From NCBI GenBank assembly GCA_023511795.1, contig JAIMAU010000001.1, positions 388,384-452,383 of the forward strand: DNA of 64,000 nucleotides, in the 5' to 3' direction. The translations under genes were made by a program, and so were the position numbers. Under the pieces are notes generated by a model that ran no database searches, had not been told where the DNA came from, and worked only from the letters and a program-made list of their open reading frames with translations. The stretch is from Armatimonadota bacterium (GTDB lineage: Bacteria; Armatimonadota; UBA5829; DTJY01). Positions 18,529-28,531 of this stretch are shown piece by piece (the first letter of the stretch is position 1; each line of letters begins with the position of its first letter).

Positions 18529-18857
18529 TAGCTCTACTAAAATTCAGCATCCAGCGCCAATTTGGTATTAGAATGCCGTGGAGTCCTAGTTCGAATTTTA
18601 AGCCTAAACTTCTAAAATTCTTTGTTTTTGGAAAAATTAGTAAGGCATGTTGGGAAATAAAGTACGATTAAAACTTGAGATGCAAGTTCGCATCTGTGTT
18701 TATCCCTTAGGTTGACTTTCCGACAGACCACTTCTTTTTAGTATAGTTGTTTTCAATTACTGGCTACTAATACAATGCGATTGCGGAAGCAGGCTTTTTA
18801 TGTTATACTATGCGGGTATACTAGGTTTGCATTCGACAGGTTGCCGGAGGGGCAATT
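18529..18857 (+). other. Intergenic region before miaA
   Basis: 329 nt without a convincing gene. It is AT-rich and holds the miaA promoter at 18781-18809. No terminator hairpin or RNA gene was recognised in the rest. Confidence 0.6.
18781..18809 (+). promoter_or_regulatory. Sigma70-type promoter for miaA-hfq-dapF-dapL
   Basis: TTGCGG (18781-18786), 17-nt spacer, TATACT (18804-18809). Transcript start would be near 18816, about 42 nt before the miaA GTG. Confidence 0.6.
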
Positions 18858-19793
18858 GTGCGGCATGGTTTGGTAGTTGGAATTGTTGGTCCCACGGCAA
18901 CGGGGAAAACTGCCGTCGGGATTGAGCTTGCAAAGCGCTTGGATGGGGAGATAATCTCCGCTGATTCGATGGCAGTCTACAAGTTAATGAATATTGGGAC
19001 TGCGAAGCCGACACCAGAGGAACTTGGCGGAGTTCGGATTCACCTAGTTGACGTTGTTTGGCCAGATGAAGAATTCAGCGTTGCGGAGTTCAAGCGGTTG
19101 GCAGAAGAAGCAATTGCAGATATTCTGTCACGAGGAAGAATGCCTTTGGTTGTTGGCGGCACTGGGCTTTACATAAAAGCGCTCACAGGCGGTTTAAGCA
19201 TTCCAAGTATAGGACCCAACCGGATGCTTCGAGAGCAGTTAAAAGCTGAGGCGGAACAGTATGGAAATGAATATTTACTTGAACGTCTTCGAGCAATTGA
19301 TCCGATTACAGCGAGCCGACTGCATCCAAATGACCTTAAAAGGATAATTCGGGCACTTGAAGTTTATGTAATTTCTGGAATGCCAATATCGCATTTTCAT
19401 GGAGTTGGTGGTGAGTACAAAGCGCTTTATGATTTTAAGCTGTTCGGCCTTACCATGAGCAGGCCTACCCTCTATGCTCGTATTGAGGAAAGAGTTGAAG
19501 AACAAATCAGGGCTGGACTTATAGAGGAAGTTCGATCACTTTTGGAGAAGAATTATAGTCCTGATCTACCTTCGATGAAAGGTTTGGGGTATAAGCAAAT
19601 TGCAGGATATTTGCGTGGCGCATATGATTTAGAAACCGCTATTAAGCTGCTCAAGCGAGATACTAGGCGATTTGCAAAAAGGCAATTTACCTGGTTTCGT
19701 GCGGATAAAAGCATACATTGGATAGATGTTGAAGGACTCAGTCCGTCGCAAGTTGCCGAGAAGGTTATCGGCCTGCTAAAGGTAAAAGTCTAG
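18858..19793 (+). CDS. miaA: tRNA dimethylallyltransferase
   Basis: 311 aa. Transfers a dimethylallyl group to A37 of tRNAs reading UNN codons. Seen: P-loop GPTATGKT (11-18), SADSMAVYKLMNIGTAKP with the catalytic-type Asp, VVGGTGLYIKAL, and the C-terminal KGLGYKQI plus RRFAKRQFTWFR. The start is GTG behind CCGGAGG. It heads a run with hfq, as in many bacteria where miaA and hfq are adjacent. Confidence 0.95.
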   Translation: MRHGLVVGIVGPTATGKTAVGIELAKRLDGEIISADSMAVYKLMNIGTAKPTPEELGGVRIHLVDVVWPDEEFSVAEFKRLAEEAIADILSRGRMPLVVGGTGLYIKALTGGLSIPSIGPNRMLREQLKAEAEQYGNEYLLERLRAIDPITASRLHPNDLKRIIRALEVYVISGMPISHFHGVGGEYKALYDFKLFGLTMSRPTLYARIEERVEEQIRAGLIEEVRSLLEKNYSPDLPSMKGLGYKQIAGYLRGAYDLETAIKLLKRDTRRFAKRQFTWFRADKSIHWIDVEGLSPSQVAEKVIGLLKVKV

Positions 19794-19843
19794 TCTACGT
19801 ATAATGCTAGGGGGAGCCCATTTAGGTACGGAGGATAAACGTG

Positions 19844-20113
19844 ATGAACAAGGGACCGGTAAACCTGCAGGATTTGTTTCTCAACCAGGTGCGCAAAGAA
19901 AACGTTCCAGTGACCATCTATTTGATTGGTGGCGTGCAACTCAAGGGAGTTGTGCGCGGCTTTGATGCCTTTACTGTGATGCTGGACAGTCCTGGCAAAC
20001 CCACACAGCTTGTGTATAAACATGCAATTGCTTCGGTAGTACCTTCAAGGCAGGTAACCATACAACAAGAGTCCCAAAAGGAAACGTCTGAAGAGCAGGA
20101 TGCAGAAGCTTGA
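19844..20113 (+). CDS. hfq: RNA chaperone Hfq
   Basis: 89 aa, Sm-fold RNA chaperone that pairs small RNAs with mRNAs. Seen: [20 protein letters not shown] (Sm1), [20 protein letters not shown] (Sm2 with the YKHAI motif). The core is 70 residues with a short acidic tail. GGAGG lies upstream; ATG 19844 is preferred to the adjacent GTG 19841. A TATAAT at 19800-19805 may give an extra promoter, but no good -35 was seen. The last 14 nt overlap dapF. Confidence 0.95.
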   Translation: MNKGPVNLQDLFLNQVRKENVPVTIYLIGGVQLKGVVRGFDAFTVMLDSPGKPTQLVYKHAIASVVPSRQVTIQQESQKETSEEQDAEA

Positions 20114-20942
20114 GTTTGTAAAAATGCACGGAATCGGCAATGACTTTGTTCTTGCCGATTTCGTTACAAATGGCATACCCGATATTGACTTAAAAGACCT
20201 TGCCATTCGTATTTGCGATAGGAACTTTGGCGTAGGTGCGGATGGGCTTTTACTTGTCCTGCCTTCGGAGATTGCCGACTATCGAATGCATCTCATTAAT
20301 CGCGATGGAAGCGAGGCTGAGATGTGTGGCAATGGAATCCGTGTTTTCGCAAAGTATCTTTATGACCGCGGTATGGTAGGCGAAACGGCGAAGATAGAGA
20401 CCCTTGCGGGTATTAAAACAATCCAGCTTGAAGTGAAAAATGGAAAAGCAATTGGAGCAACAGTTGGAATGGGCAAGCCACGTCTTCGGGCAGAGGATAT
20501 TCCTGTCATCGGCTATGAAGGTGAAGTTGTCAATCGGCAGCTTGATGTCGAAGGCGAAAGTTTGCAAATTACATGTGTCTCGATGGGCAACCCACACTGC
20601 GTTATCTTTGTGCAATCAACAGACAGGGTTCCTGTTGAAACACTTGGTCCTAAAATTGAGAAGCACCCCGTGTTCCCGCAGGGTACTAACGTCGAGTTTG
20701 TGGAAGTAATAGCTCCGACAGAACTAAAAATGCGTGTCTGGGAGCGCGGCGCGGGTATGACAATGGCATGTGGAACCGGTGCTTGTTCTTCAGTTGTGGC
20801 GGGAGTGCTAAACGGATTATGTGAACGGCAGGCTACAGTCCATTTGCCTGGCGGGAACTTATTCATTGATTGGCAGGAAAATGACGAAATATTTATGACA
20901 GGCCCTGCCGAGGAAGTTTTTGTGGGCAAATATATGTATTAA
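20100..20942 (+). CDS. dapF: Diaminopimelate epimerase
   Basis: 280 aa. Converts LL- to meso-diaminopimelate for lysine and peptidoglycan. Seen: start [20 protein letters not shown], first active-site Cys in [10 protein letters not shown] (C76), MGNPHCVIF, and second Cys in [10 protein letters not shown] (C224). The ATG lies 14 nt inside the end of hfq, so translation is probably coupled to it. dapL follows, so two consecutive enzymes of the pathway are adjacent. Confidence 0.96.
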   Translation: MQKLEFVKMHGIGNDFVLADFVTNGIPDIDLKDLAIRICDRNFGVGADGLLLVLPSEIADYRMHLINRDGSEAEMCGNGIRVFAKYLYDRGMVGETAKIETLAGIKTIQLEVKNGKAIGATVGMGKPRLRAEDIPVIGYEGEVVNRQLDVEGESLQITCVSMGNPHCVIFVQSTDRVPVETLGPKIEKHPVFPQGTNVEFVEVIAPTELKMRVWERGAGMTMACGTGACSSVVAGVLNGLCERQATVHLPGGNLFIDWQENDEIFMTGPAEEVFVGKYMY

Positions 20943-20973
20943 ATTGGCATTGGAAAGTGGGACAAAAAGAGCA

Positions 20974-22161
20974 ATGGTAGAGTTCGCAAAGAGACTTCAA
21001 AGCATACCACCCTATCTATTTGGAGAGGTTGCGAAATTGAAGGCGCAGGCTCTCGAAAAATGGGGGGATATTATAGATTTTGGGATAGGAGACCCTGATC
21101 AGCCAACTCCGAGTCCTATTATTGAAGAATTAGCCAAAGCTGCTATGGACCCTACTACCCATAGATACGATGAAACAGACTATGGATTACCCGAGTTTAT
21201 CAATGCGGTGGCAGGGTGGTATGGACGAAGGTTTGGCGTGGGTCTCGAATCAGATAAGGGCGAAGTACTATTACTTATTGGGTCAAAGGAAGGACTAGCT
21301 CACCTGGCATGGGCATTTATTGACCCAGGTGATATAGGATTAGTTCCTGACCCTGGATATACGGTGTACAAGATCAATATTGCTCTTGCCGGTGGGGTGC
21401 CTTACACAATGCCGCTTCTGGCTGAGAATGGCTTTCTGCCTGATTTTTCTGCTATACCATCGGACATTGCGCGGAAGGCAAAACTGCTTTATATCAACTA
21501 TCCAAATAACCCAACAAGCGCAACTGCTACCCTTGAATTTTTCGCCGATGTAGTAGCTTTTGCGAAAAGTTATGATATTATTGTTTGTCATGATGCCGCA
21601 TATTCAGAAGTCACTTACGATGGTTATCGCGCACCAAGTTTCTTGCAAGCGCCTGGTGCAAAGAATGTAGGAATTGAAATACATTCGCTTTCGAAGACCT
21701 ACAACATGACGGGTTGGAGAATCGGTTGGGCAGTTGGCAATCCCGATATAATAAAGGGCCTAAGTAAGCTTAAATCATACGTTGATTCGAAACAATTTGA
21801 GGCGATTGACCGTGCCGCAGCATATGCACTTAATCATTTGAATGGTGTTCCTGATACTTTGGTTTTGTATAAAAAGCGGCGGGATATTCTTATAGATGGA
21901 TTAAATAGTCTCGGTTGGAGCTTGCCAAAGACAAAGGCAACGTTATATGTTTGGGTGCCAGTGCCGCCAGGTTATACGTCTGTTGAATTTAGGAACACAC
22001 TAATTGAGAAAGCTGGTGTTCTCGTAGTACCTGGTATTGGTTATGGCGAATACGGCGAGGGCTTTGTGAGATTTTCCCTTACTGTGAGCGGTGATTCCGA
22101 TGGCGAACTTGTCGCCGAAGCCATAGAAAGAATTAGGAAGAATATAACGATACGCTGGTAG
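20974..22161 (+). CDS. dapL: LL-diaminopimelate aminotransferase
   Basis: 395-aa PLP enzyme that makes LL-diaminopimelate from tetrahydrodipicolinate in one step, bypassing the acylated routes. Seen: FAKRLQSIPPYLFGEV, DFGIGDPDQPTP, YPNNPTSA, and PLP lysine in HSLSKTYNMTGWRIGW (K241). ATG 20974 fits the family start; the open frame extends back to overlap dapF. Together with dapF it suggests the DapL variant of the pathway. Confidence 0.92.
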   Translation: MVEFAKRLQSIPPYLFGEVAKLKAQALEKWGDIIDFGIGDPDQPTPSPIIEELAKAAMDPTTHRYDETDYGLPEFINAVAGWYGRRFGVGLESDKGEVLLLIGSKEGLAHLAWAFIDPGDIGLVPDPGYTVYKINIALAGGVPYTMPLLAENGFLPDFSAIPSDIARKAKLLYINYPNNPTSATATLEFFADVVAFAKSYDIIVCHDAAYSEVTYDGYRAPSFLQAPGAKNVGIEIHSLSKTYNMTGWRIGWAVGNPDIIKGLSKLKSYVDSKQFEAIDRAAAYALNHLNGVPDTLVLYKKRRDILIDGLNSLGWSLPKTKATLYVWVPVPPGYTSVEFRNTLIEKAGVLVVPGIGYGEYGEGFVRFSLTVSGDSDGELVAEAIERIRKNITIRW

Positions 22162-22265
22162 GATCTGTTTGCATATGCGAATAGTAGGCGTACTTGGGAG
22201 TAAATTAGTCTTATAGGCGAAAAACATCCGGTATGGCAATATTTGTGGCCAGTAAGGTGAAATGG

Positions 22266-22308
22266 ATTCGGCTTGCAGAATGAATTGGGAGTTTTCTGCA
22301 AGCCGAAT
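22266..22308. terminator. Hairpin between convergent dapL and lysC
   Basis: Perfect 15-bp inverted repeat, arms 22266-22280 and 22294-22308, 13-nt loop. It lies between two convergent stop codons. No long T-run follows on either strand, so it may act as a bidirectional terminator or as a 3' end stabiliser. Confidence 0.6.
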
Positions 22309-22330
22309 GTTCTTAGGGGTGGTTGATCAA

Positions 22331-22837
22331 TTAATCAATTTTTATGGTTGATGGATCTGCCTTTTCAAGTTCAAAAGCTGAGTGCAGCACTTGTACAGCT
22401 TTCTGCACGTCAGCCTTGGGAATTAAACAAGTGATGCGTATTTCGCTTGTTGTAATTGAAACTATGTTTATCCCCTCCGCTGCCAGTGCGCCAAACATTT
22501 TATCGGCATAGCCAGGATGGCTTCGTATCCCTGTGCCGACAATCGAAACCTTGGCTAAATCGGAGGAGCTTATCATTTCTTTTGCGCCAACTTTTTTGAT
22601 TACAGGTTCGAGCACCTTCTCAGCTTTTGCTAGGTCTGCAAGATTAACGGTAAAGGATAAGTCGGTTACTCCATGACTGCTGACGTTTTGGACAATCACG
22701 TCCACGTTGATATTTGCCTCAGCGAGGGCGTGGAAAATCTGGTATGCAATCCCAGGGCGATCGGGCACCGAGCAAACAGTAATCCTTGCAACATCGGTGT
22801 CGTGTGCGATCCCTCGGACGGGATTTCTTAATTCCAT
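22331..22837 (-). CDS. lysC: Aspartate kinase beta subunit from an internal start
   Basis: Within the lysC frame, ATG 22837 (residue 249 of the alpha chain) is preceded by AAGGAGG with an 8-nt gap, as strong as any ribosome site in the window. The 168-aa product would be the regulatory ACT half alone. Bacillus aspartokinase II makes such a beta chain from an equivalent position and forms alpha2beta2. Expression here is inferred from the ribosome site and position. Confidence 0.7.
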   Translation of the reverse strand: MELRNPVRGIAHDTDVARITVCSVPDRPGIAYQIFHALAEANINVDVIVQNVSSHGVTDLSFTVNLADLAKAEKVLEPVIKKVGAKEMISSSDLAKVSIVGTGIRSHPGYADKMFGALAAEGINIVSITTSEIRITCLIPKADVQKAVQVLHSAFELEKADPSTIKID

Positions 22838-23581
22838 GCTCTCATCCTCCTTAGTAATTAATGTTCCTACTATGTCCTTAGCACTGTGGGCTACGTAAAC
22901 GTCTATTCCGTAAAGTTCGGCTAACTCAACCGCCCTTGAATGCATGACACGAGCTCCTTGTCCCGCCATTTCCAGCATTTCTTCATAGGATATTCGGTCA
23001 AGTTTTCTTGCTTGTGGTACAAGCCTTGGGTCAGCGGTGAAGACTCCGTCTACGTCGGTATAGACCTCGCATTTATCTGCATTTAAGGCCGCAGCTAGGG
23101 CCACTGCCGTGGTGTCCGAGCCACCTCGACCAAGTGTAGTAATATCAGCCCAAGTTGCGTTATCTGTGATACCTTGGAATCCTGCGACGACAACAACCTT
23201 TCCCGACTCGAGTTCTTGACGGACACGGCTAGGATCAACACTTGCGATTCGAGCTTTCCCTGGCACCTTCTCTGTTATGATGCCTGCTTGGCCTCCTGTG
23301 AGAGAAACTGCAGGGACGCCGACCTCGTGAAGTGCCATCGTCAAAAGTGCACTGCTAGCTTGTTCACCGGTTGACAAAAGCTTGTCAAGCTCGCGTTCAT
23401 CAGGGTGTTGGGTGATGGCTTTTGCCATTGCAATAAGGTCATCTGTAGTGTCACCCATTGCGGACACAACCACCACAACTTTATTTGATTCGTTGGCAAC
23501 TTTTTTTATTCGATCGGCTACTAAGCAAATCTTTTCTGTTGTAGCTACCGAACTTCCTCCATATTTCTGAACAACAATCAC
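22331..23581 (-). CDS. lysC: Aspartate kinase, alpha subunit
   Basis: 416 aa. Phosphorylates aspartate, the first step to lysine, threonine and methionine. Seen: [18 protein letters not shown] with the kinase [43 protein letters not shown], and two C-terminal ACT domains (about 265-405) for amino-acid feedback. The start is GTG at 23581 behind GGGG. It faces the dapF/dapL genes. An internal start for a separate beta subunit is described in its own entry. A TATAAT on the minus strand (23673-23668) with a poor -35 may be its promoter. Confidence 0.95.
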   Translation of the reverse strand: MIVVQKYGGSSVATTEKICLVADRIKKVANESNKVVVVVSAMGDTTDDLIAMAKAITQHPDERELDKLLSTGEQASSALLTMALHEVGVPAVSLTGGQAGIITEKVPGKARIASVDPSRVRQELESGKVVVVAGFQGITDNATWADITTLGRGGSDTTAVALAAALNADKCEVYTDVDGVFTADPRLVPQARKLDRISYEEMLEMAGQGARVMHSRAVELAELYGIDVYVAHSAKDIVGTLITKEDESMELRNPVRGIAHDTDVARITVCSVPDRPGIAYQIFHALAEANINVDVIVQNVSSHGVTDLSFTVNLADLAKAEKVLEPVIKKVGAKEMISSSDLAKVSIVGTGIRSHPGYADKMFGALAAEGINIVSITTSEIRITCLIPKADVQKAVQVLHSAFELEKADPSTIKID

Positions 23582-23885
23582 TTCGTCAAACCCCTTCCCG
23601 GCCCCTGAGTATGAAAACCAAATGATAATACTGATAAAAGGTTAAACGCCTTTATGCAATTTCCTGCATTATAGCGCCCCAAATTTTGCCATCAGGCATC
23701 TTCAACTTACTTCAAAGTATACAAAATATATTAATGATTTTGCAATATAAGATGGGAGTATTTTTAAGTTGGCGGTTAGAGTGCTTTGCTGTTGGGGCAA
23801 CAAGGTAATTGAAGCAGAAAGATATTGTGAGTCGACTATTTGGTTAAAAGCTGGGTGGTCTTACCACCCAGCTTTTGATGTGATG
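23582..23885. other. Intergenic region between lysC and the BON operon
   Basis: 304 nt without a gene. It holds the presumed lysC promoter and short leader and, at its left-operon end, the terminator at 23846-23876. The lysC leader would be only about 80 nt, too short for a lysine riboswitch. Confidence 0.6.
23846..23876 (-). terminator. Intrinsic terminator of the BON/Lon operon
   Basis: Perfect 14-bp stem (23846-23859 with 23863-23876), 3-nt loop, GC-rich top and A/T-rich base giving a TTTT tail on the minus strand. It lies 10 nt beyond the last BON gene. Confidence 0.85.
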
Positions 23886-24362
23886 TTACGCGGCTTTTGC
23901 CTCTTCCTCTGCAGGCCGGCGTGCGCGTCTTGGTACAACTTTTATTTCATTGTGAACATCTACGACGCCTGGTATCCACCAAGCATCATCTCCTGCAGCA
24001 TGTTTGATTCGCTTGCTTGGAACCTCACCGCGGAGGTAAACAGTTCCCGCCTCTACGGTGACGTCAATATTGGCATCAAACGGGATAAGCGGGTCTGCGT
24101 CAATTGCATCATAGATCATCTCTTCAATCTCGGAGTCTGTGGGCAGTCCACCATAGTAGGCAGGCGTATAAGGTGGAGCATACCCCCATGAAGGAGCTGC
24201 CCAAGGAGAATGTCTCCAAGCAGGGCTTTGCATTGGTGTCGTCCATCCTTGAGCCCACCATCCAGGGCCAGCTCCCCATGCTGGTGCCGACCACATTGGA
24301 GCACCTTGCCATCCGGTTTGTGGATTCCCACAACAAGGACATATTGCGAAACCGTTTGCCAA
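23886..24362 (-). CDS. BON-domain protein with Cys motif and Trp/Pro-rich N-terminal region
   Basis: 158 aa. Start is TTG 24362: AGGAGG lies 8 nt upstream and is inside the longer open frame that begins at 24386, so that longer start cannot use it. The N-terminus has FAICPCCGNPQ, a C-x-x-C knuckle with an extra Cys neighbour, then a Trp/Pro/Gly/Ala-rich stretch (about 15-68), then one BON domain (about 70-145: DANIDVTVEAGTVYLRGEV, PGVVDVHNEIKV) and an Arg/Glu tail. No signal peptide, so probably cytoplasmic. Last gene of the operon. Function unknown. Confidence 0.75.
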   Translation of the reverse strand: MANGFAICPCCGNPQTGWQGAPMWSAPAWGAGPGWWAQGWTTPMQSPAWRHSPWAAPSWGYAPPYTPAYYGGLPTDSEIEEMIYDAIDADPLIPFDANIDVTVEAGTVYLRGEVPSKRIKHAAGDDAWWIPGVVDVHNEIKVVPRRARRPAEEEAKAA

Positions 24363-24460
24363 TACTAACACCTCCTTTTGTAGCATTGATGCAATATTTT
24401 TATTTTCCTAATCGATGGGGTTTGAAACCAAAATTGGTGAATTTAATGTGGTTAGACAAT

Positions 24461-24760
24461 TTAGTCGCTTTGTCTTGTTTGAAGCTCACTGTGAACGTCC
24501 ACCACGCCAGGTGTACTCAGCGCGTAATTTTTTGCCACTAAAAGTTCTTTTTCTGAGTTCACAATGCCGGAAAGCGTGACTACGCCATTTTTTACTTCAA
24601 CTATGATTTCACGAGGGTCAAGTTGAGGGCTCGATTCAAACGCTTGAATTATATCTCCTCTTATTTCTTCGTCAGAACGCTCGATTCCAGCCTTGGGGCC
24701 ATATTGGGTAAATAATGGTTGATGTATGTCATAAAGTTTATTAATCTGGTTTTTATTCAT
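24461..24760 (-). CDS. Single BON-domain protein
   Basis: 99 aa. Residues 28-95 form one BON domain: SDEEIRGDIIQAFESSPQLD, IIVEVKNGVVTLSGIV, PGVVDVHSELQ. No signal peptide or membrane segment. The ATG overlaps the end of the triple-BON gene by 8 nt, so it is translationally coupled. BON domains bind membranes or, in the cytoplasmic Kbp (YgaU), potassium; the role here is not known. Confidence 0.85.
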   Translation of the reverse strand: MNKNQINKLYDIHQPLFTQYGPKAGIERSDEEIRGDIIQAFESSPQLDPREIIVEVKNGVVTLSGIVNSEKELLVAKNYALSTPGVVDVHSELQTRQSD

Positions 24761-25430
24761 AAGAATATTCTTCCTCGGCTTTTTTGATTATCAAATGATT
24801 TTCAACTTGCTGAACGCCTGGAACTGCTGAGGCAATTTCTTTTGCCAAGTCTCGTTGCTTTTCATTTGTCACTTCGCCATAAATGCGTACTACCCCATCG
24901 TGAGACTGTACGTCTAGGTTTAGAACTGTTAGCCGTGGGTCGTCGGAAATTGTCTCTGCAACGTCATTGGCTATCGTAACATCATCAATTGGTTTACCTG
25001 GTGCTATATGGATATCGGAGATAACCTCCCTGACTCCTCTCACAGATTCGGCTATTTCAATGGCATGTTTTTTAACAGCTAGGCTTGGAACCTTGCCCAT
25101 TAACACGACAGTTCCATGATAGGATCTTGCACCAACAGATATTAGGTCCGGTTCGCTAGCAAACTTTTCGCTTAATTCTTTTTCAATCTCAATGTCGGGA
25201 TGTTCGCCGTCGCTGCTAACAGTGATGTCATTTTCTACGGCCTTGACTCCTTTGATACTTTGGGCAATCTCTCCAGCAATTTCTTTTTCCTCGAGGGTGT
25301 CTACCACGCCTGACAATATTACTTTCCCATCGTGGGTCTCTACTATAATGTTAGTTTCTTTAACATATGGTGATGCGCCAAAGGCGGCTATTATTTCTCC
25401 GGTAATTTCATCATCGCTACGAGCCTTCAC
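24753..25430 (-). CDS. Triple BON-domain protein
   Basis: 225 aa made of three consecutive BON domains (about 3-70, 73-145 and 148-217), each with the pattern hydrophobic-V-x-x-x-G-x-V-x-L-x-G-x-V and a closing G-V-x-x-V. GTG start 25430 sits 5 nt after AAGGAGG. No signal peptide, so cytoplasmic by sequence. It follows lon by about 100 nt in the same direction. Confidence 0.87.
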   Translation of the reverse strand: MKARSDDEITGEIIAAFGASPYVKETNIIVETHDGKVILSGVVDTLEEKEIAGEIAQSIKGVKAVENDITVSSDGEHPDIEIEKELSEKFASEPDLISVGARSYHGTVVLMGKVPSLAVKKHAIEIAESVRGVREVISDIHIAPGKPIDDVTIANDVAETISDDPRLTVLNLDVQSHDGVVRIYGEVTNEKQRDLAKEIASAVPGVQQVENHLIIKKAEEEYSYE

Positions 25431-25528
25431 CTTGTCCTCCTTCTTTAGTAGTCAGCAATTGAAATGGGAAGGGCAGAACTTGCTGCTCTGCCCATGTTTT
25501 CATCATCTTATTGAGCACATAGCCTTCT

Positions 25529-27952
25529 TTACGGAAGCTTATTGCTCTTTTGTTTTTGGGAATCAAGTGCAATTTTGAATACTTCATCAATGCTCTCAAC
25601 GAACTCAAAATTCATTTCTTTACGCACGTCCTCGGGGATGTTTTCCTCGACGTCTTTTCGGTTGTCTGCTGGCAGTATCACTGTTTTAATTCCCGCACGG
25701 CGTGCTGCTAAAACCTTTTCCTTAATTCCTCCAACGGGCAACACTCTGCCAGTAAGCGTAATCTCGCCCGTCATCGCTACGTCAGGCTTGACAATCCTAC
25801 CCGTGAGGAGAGATGCCAGCGCAGTTGCTATGGTTATGCCTGCTGATGGACCGTCTTTTGGTATTGCTCCCGCCGGAACGTGCAAGTGAATGTCGCTTTT
25901 TGCAAAGAACTCTGGGTCAATATTTAGTTCAGACGCATGAGAGCGAATATAGGAAAGAGCGGCCTGAGCCGATTCCTTCATTACGTCGCCTAACATGCCT
26001 GTCATTGTAAGTTCCCTTTGGCCCGGCATTTTGGCAGCCTCAACAAACATTACCTCACCGCCAATCGGCGTCCATGCGAGTGCCGTAGCCACCCCAGGTA
26101 CCCGCACTCTTTGCAAGACTTCTTCATGTTGGAACCTAGGTGCACCCAGATACTCTACTAGCTTGTCAGGATCAAGGTGGACACTTTCGGTTCTGCCTTC
26201 GGCGAATTGTCTAGTTACCTTGCGACATACTGCGGCAATCTCACGTTCGAGATTTCTGACACCAGCCTCGCGCGTATATCCTCTAATTAGAGTATAGATG
26301 GCATCATCAGTCCAAATGAGGTTTTCTTCTTTCAAGCCATGCTCTGCCAGTTGTTTTGGAATAAGATGATGCTTGGCAATCATCAACTTTTCTTCTTCGG
26401 TATAGCCAGCAATTTCAAGAACCTCCATGCGGTCTTTTAGCGGCGGCAGGATTGGGTCTAGCATATTTGCAGTTGTAATGAACAGCGTACGAGACAAGTC
26501 AAATGGAACCTCGATATAGTGGTCACGAAATTCCCTATTCTGTTCTGGGTCAAGCGCCTCAAGGAGAGCTGCAGAGGGGTCACCTCTAAAGTCTGCTCCG
26601 ACTTTGTCAATTTCATCCATCATAAAGACAGGATTGTTCGATCCTGCGCGCCGGATGCCTTGAATAATTTGTCCTGGCAATGCTCCAATGTATGTTCGGC
26701 GGTGTCCGCGTATTTCGGCTTCATCGCGAATGCCGCCCAGCGACATGCGCACGAACTTTCTGCCCAAAGCGCGCGCAATTGACATCCCAAGCGATGTTTT
26801 TCCCACACCAGGTGGTCCGACAAAGCATAGAATCGGTTGCCGAACCTCGCCGGACGCCTTGAATTTTCTCACCGAAAGGTATTCGAGAATCCGTTCTTTG
26901 ATCTTATCGAGGCCATAGTGGTCCTCATCGAGTATCTTTTTAACATGTAGGATGTCTAGATTATCTTCTGTGCTTATGCTCCAAGGCAATGAAATGAGCC
27001 AATCTAAATAAGTGCGAGACATTGAATACTCAGGAGCGCCGGGCGGCATTCTTTGAAGACGGTCAAGCTCTCGATTAGCTGCCTTCTCAGCTTCGGGAGG
27101 CATTTTTGCCTTTGCTATTTTTTCCTTAAGCTCGTTAATCTCCATTGTGCGCTCGTCTATTTCGCCAAGCTCCTTTTGTATCGCCTTTAGTTGCTCGCGC
27201 AAATAGTACTCGCGCTGGGTTTTTGTCATTTCGCTTTGGATTTGCGATTGGATGCGACTACCTATTTCAAGAACTTCTACTTCGCGGGAAAGAATTGCCA
27301 AGAGTTTTGAAAGACGTTCGCGAACATCTACTGCCTCAAGGAGTTCTTGCTTTTGGGGAGTTGGGATGGGCAGATTATTGGCTATCGCGTCCGCCAAAAA
27401 ACCTGGCTTCGTTACAGTATTGGGCAACGCTTGAAGTTCATCAGGAATATTCGGCGATAGAGCGACCACGCGCTGGAAAAGGTTGCCAACATTTCGCCGC
27501 AGTGCTTCAATCTCGATTGTTTCCTCAGATGTGTAATCGGTTTTCTCTGGCAGGACCTCAACCTTCGCGCGAAGATAAGGCTCAAGCTGAGTGACTTCTC
27601 GGATTCTTATTCGCTGGATGCCCTGCACGATTAAGCGTATGTTATCGGGCAGGCGCATCATTGTATGTATGACAACGGCTGTTCCAACTGGGTATATATC
27701 TTCCTGCTTTGGGTGCTCTATTTGGGGATCACGCAGTGTGGCTACAGCAATGATTCGCTCACCACTTGTTACAGCGTCGTCTATTAATTTTATAGAACTT
27801 TCTCTTCCCACTGAAAGCGGGCTAACGACGAGCGGGAAGAGGACAGTATCGCGCAGCGGTAGCAAACGAAGCTCCTCTGGAATCGGCATCTTCGTTCGGT
27901 CTTCTGCAGAGCTTACAACATTTTCCATTATTTCAGATGATACGTCTTCCAT
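25529..27952 (-). CDS. lon: ATP-dependent protease Lon
   Basis: 807 aa, full length. Degrades misfolded and regulatory proteins in the cytoplasm. Domains: N-terminal substrate domain ([16 protein letters not shown] onward), coiled coil, AAA+ with Walker [10 protein letters not shown] (about 378-386) and Walker B FMMDEIDK, and C-terminal protease with catalytic Ser in PKDGPSAG (about 702) and Lys in [10 protein letters not shown] (about 745). ATG 27952 is preferred (GGAG 10 nt upstream); TTG 27958 is the alternative. It follows hsp20 by 40 nt. Confidence 0.97.
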   Translation of the reverse strand: MEDVSSEIMENVVSSAEDRTKMPIPEELRLLPLRDTVLFPLVVSPLSVGRESSIKLIDDAVTSGERIIAVATLRDPQIEHPKQEDIYPVGTAVVIHTMMRLPDNIRLIVQGIQRIRIREVTQLEPYLRAKVEVLPEKTDYTSEETIEIEALRRNVGNLFQRVVALSPNIPDELQALPNTVTKPGFLADAIANNLPIPTPQKQELLEAVDVRERLSKLLAILSREVEVLEIGSRIQSQIQSEMTKTQREYYLREQLKAIQKELGEIDERTMEINELKEKIAKAKMPPEAEKAANRELDRLQRMPPGAPEYSMSRTYLDWLISLPWSISTEDNLDILHVKKILDEDHYGLDKIKERILEYLSVRKFKASGEVRQPILCFVGPPGVGKTSLGMSIARALGRKFVRMSLGGIRDEAEIRGHRRTYIGALPGQIIQGIRRAGSNNPVFMMDEIDKVGADFRGDPSAALLEALDPEQNREFRDHYIEVPFDLSRTLFITTANMLDPILPPLKDRMEVLEIAGYTEEEKLMIAKHHLIPKQLAEHGLKEENLIWTDDAIYTLIRGYTREAGVRNLEREIAAVCRKVTRQFAEGRTESVHLDPDKLVEYLGAPRFQHEEVLQRVRVPGVATALAWTPIGGEVMFVEAAKMPGQRELTMTGMLGDVMKESAQAALSYIRSHASELNIDPEFFAKSDIHLHVPAGAIPKDGPSAGITIATALASLLTGRIVKPDVAMTGEITLTGRVLPVGGIKEKVLAARRAGIKTVILPADNRKDVEENIPEDVRKEMNFEFVESIDEVFKIALDSQKQKSNKLP

Positions 27953-27993
27953 ATGCAAATTGCTCCGTAGATTTAATGTCTTTGTAGAAAATG

Positions 27994-28476
27994 CTAATTG
28001 GACTTTTTCTCTTCCTCTGTGTGTCCTTCAATTGGTACTTTGCGCGAAGTTGGTATGTGTTCAAGCTTGGGAAGAGTTACGATTAGAAAACCTTCCTTAT
28101 ATTTAGCGCTAATTCGGTTTCGGTCAATTGAAATACCAGGAGGAAGAGGTATGTCCCGCTCAAAATGCCCAAAATAACATTCTAATTGATAGTAGCGTTC
28201 TTTGCGCCTGTTATCTACGTAGGCTTCGGACCTGTTGCCTTGAACGTTGAGAATGCGTCCGTCTGCCGACAAGGTAACGGATAACGATTCTCTTGGCACA
28301 CCGGCAATCTCAACTCGCACGACCAGCTCGCCTGGTGTTTCATATGTATCGGCTTTTGGAACCCAAAACTCGGGCTCCTCGGCTGGAAGCTCGAGTAGTC
28401 GACGCATGGCCTCAGCAGAACAACGCTGCATTTCCAATTCCATTTGTCTGATTAAGTCTTCATAGTCTTTGAACAT
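27994..28476 (-). CDS. Small heat-shock protein Hsp20
   Basis: 160 aa. ATP-independent holdase for unfolded proteins. The alpha-crystallin domain spans about 45-140: [44 protein letters not shown], and [16 protein letters not shown] with the conserved G-x-L-x-x-x-x-P. The N-terminal part is a short helical segment. It sits between GH94 and lon in the stress operon. Confidence 0.93.
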   Translation of the reverse strand: MFKDYEDLIRQMELEMQRCSAEAMRRLLELPAEEPEFWVPKADTYETPGELVVRVEIAGVPRESLSVTLSADGRILNVQGNRSEAYVDNRRKERYYQLECYFGHFERDIPLPPGISIDRNRISAKYKEGFLIVTLPKLEHIPTSRKVPIEGHTEEEKKSN

Positions 28477-28531
28477 TTACAGACGTACCTCACTTAAGCT
28501 ATACTTTAATCTCTTAAGAATTTTGCACGGA

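Noticed and set aside
23582-23885. Lysine riboswitch upstream of lysC
   Set aside because: The leader from the likely promoter is only about 80 nt and no L-box core was recognised.
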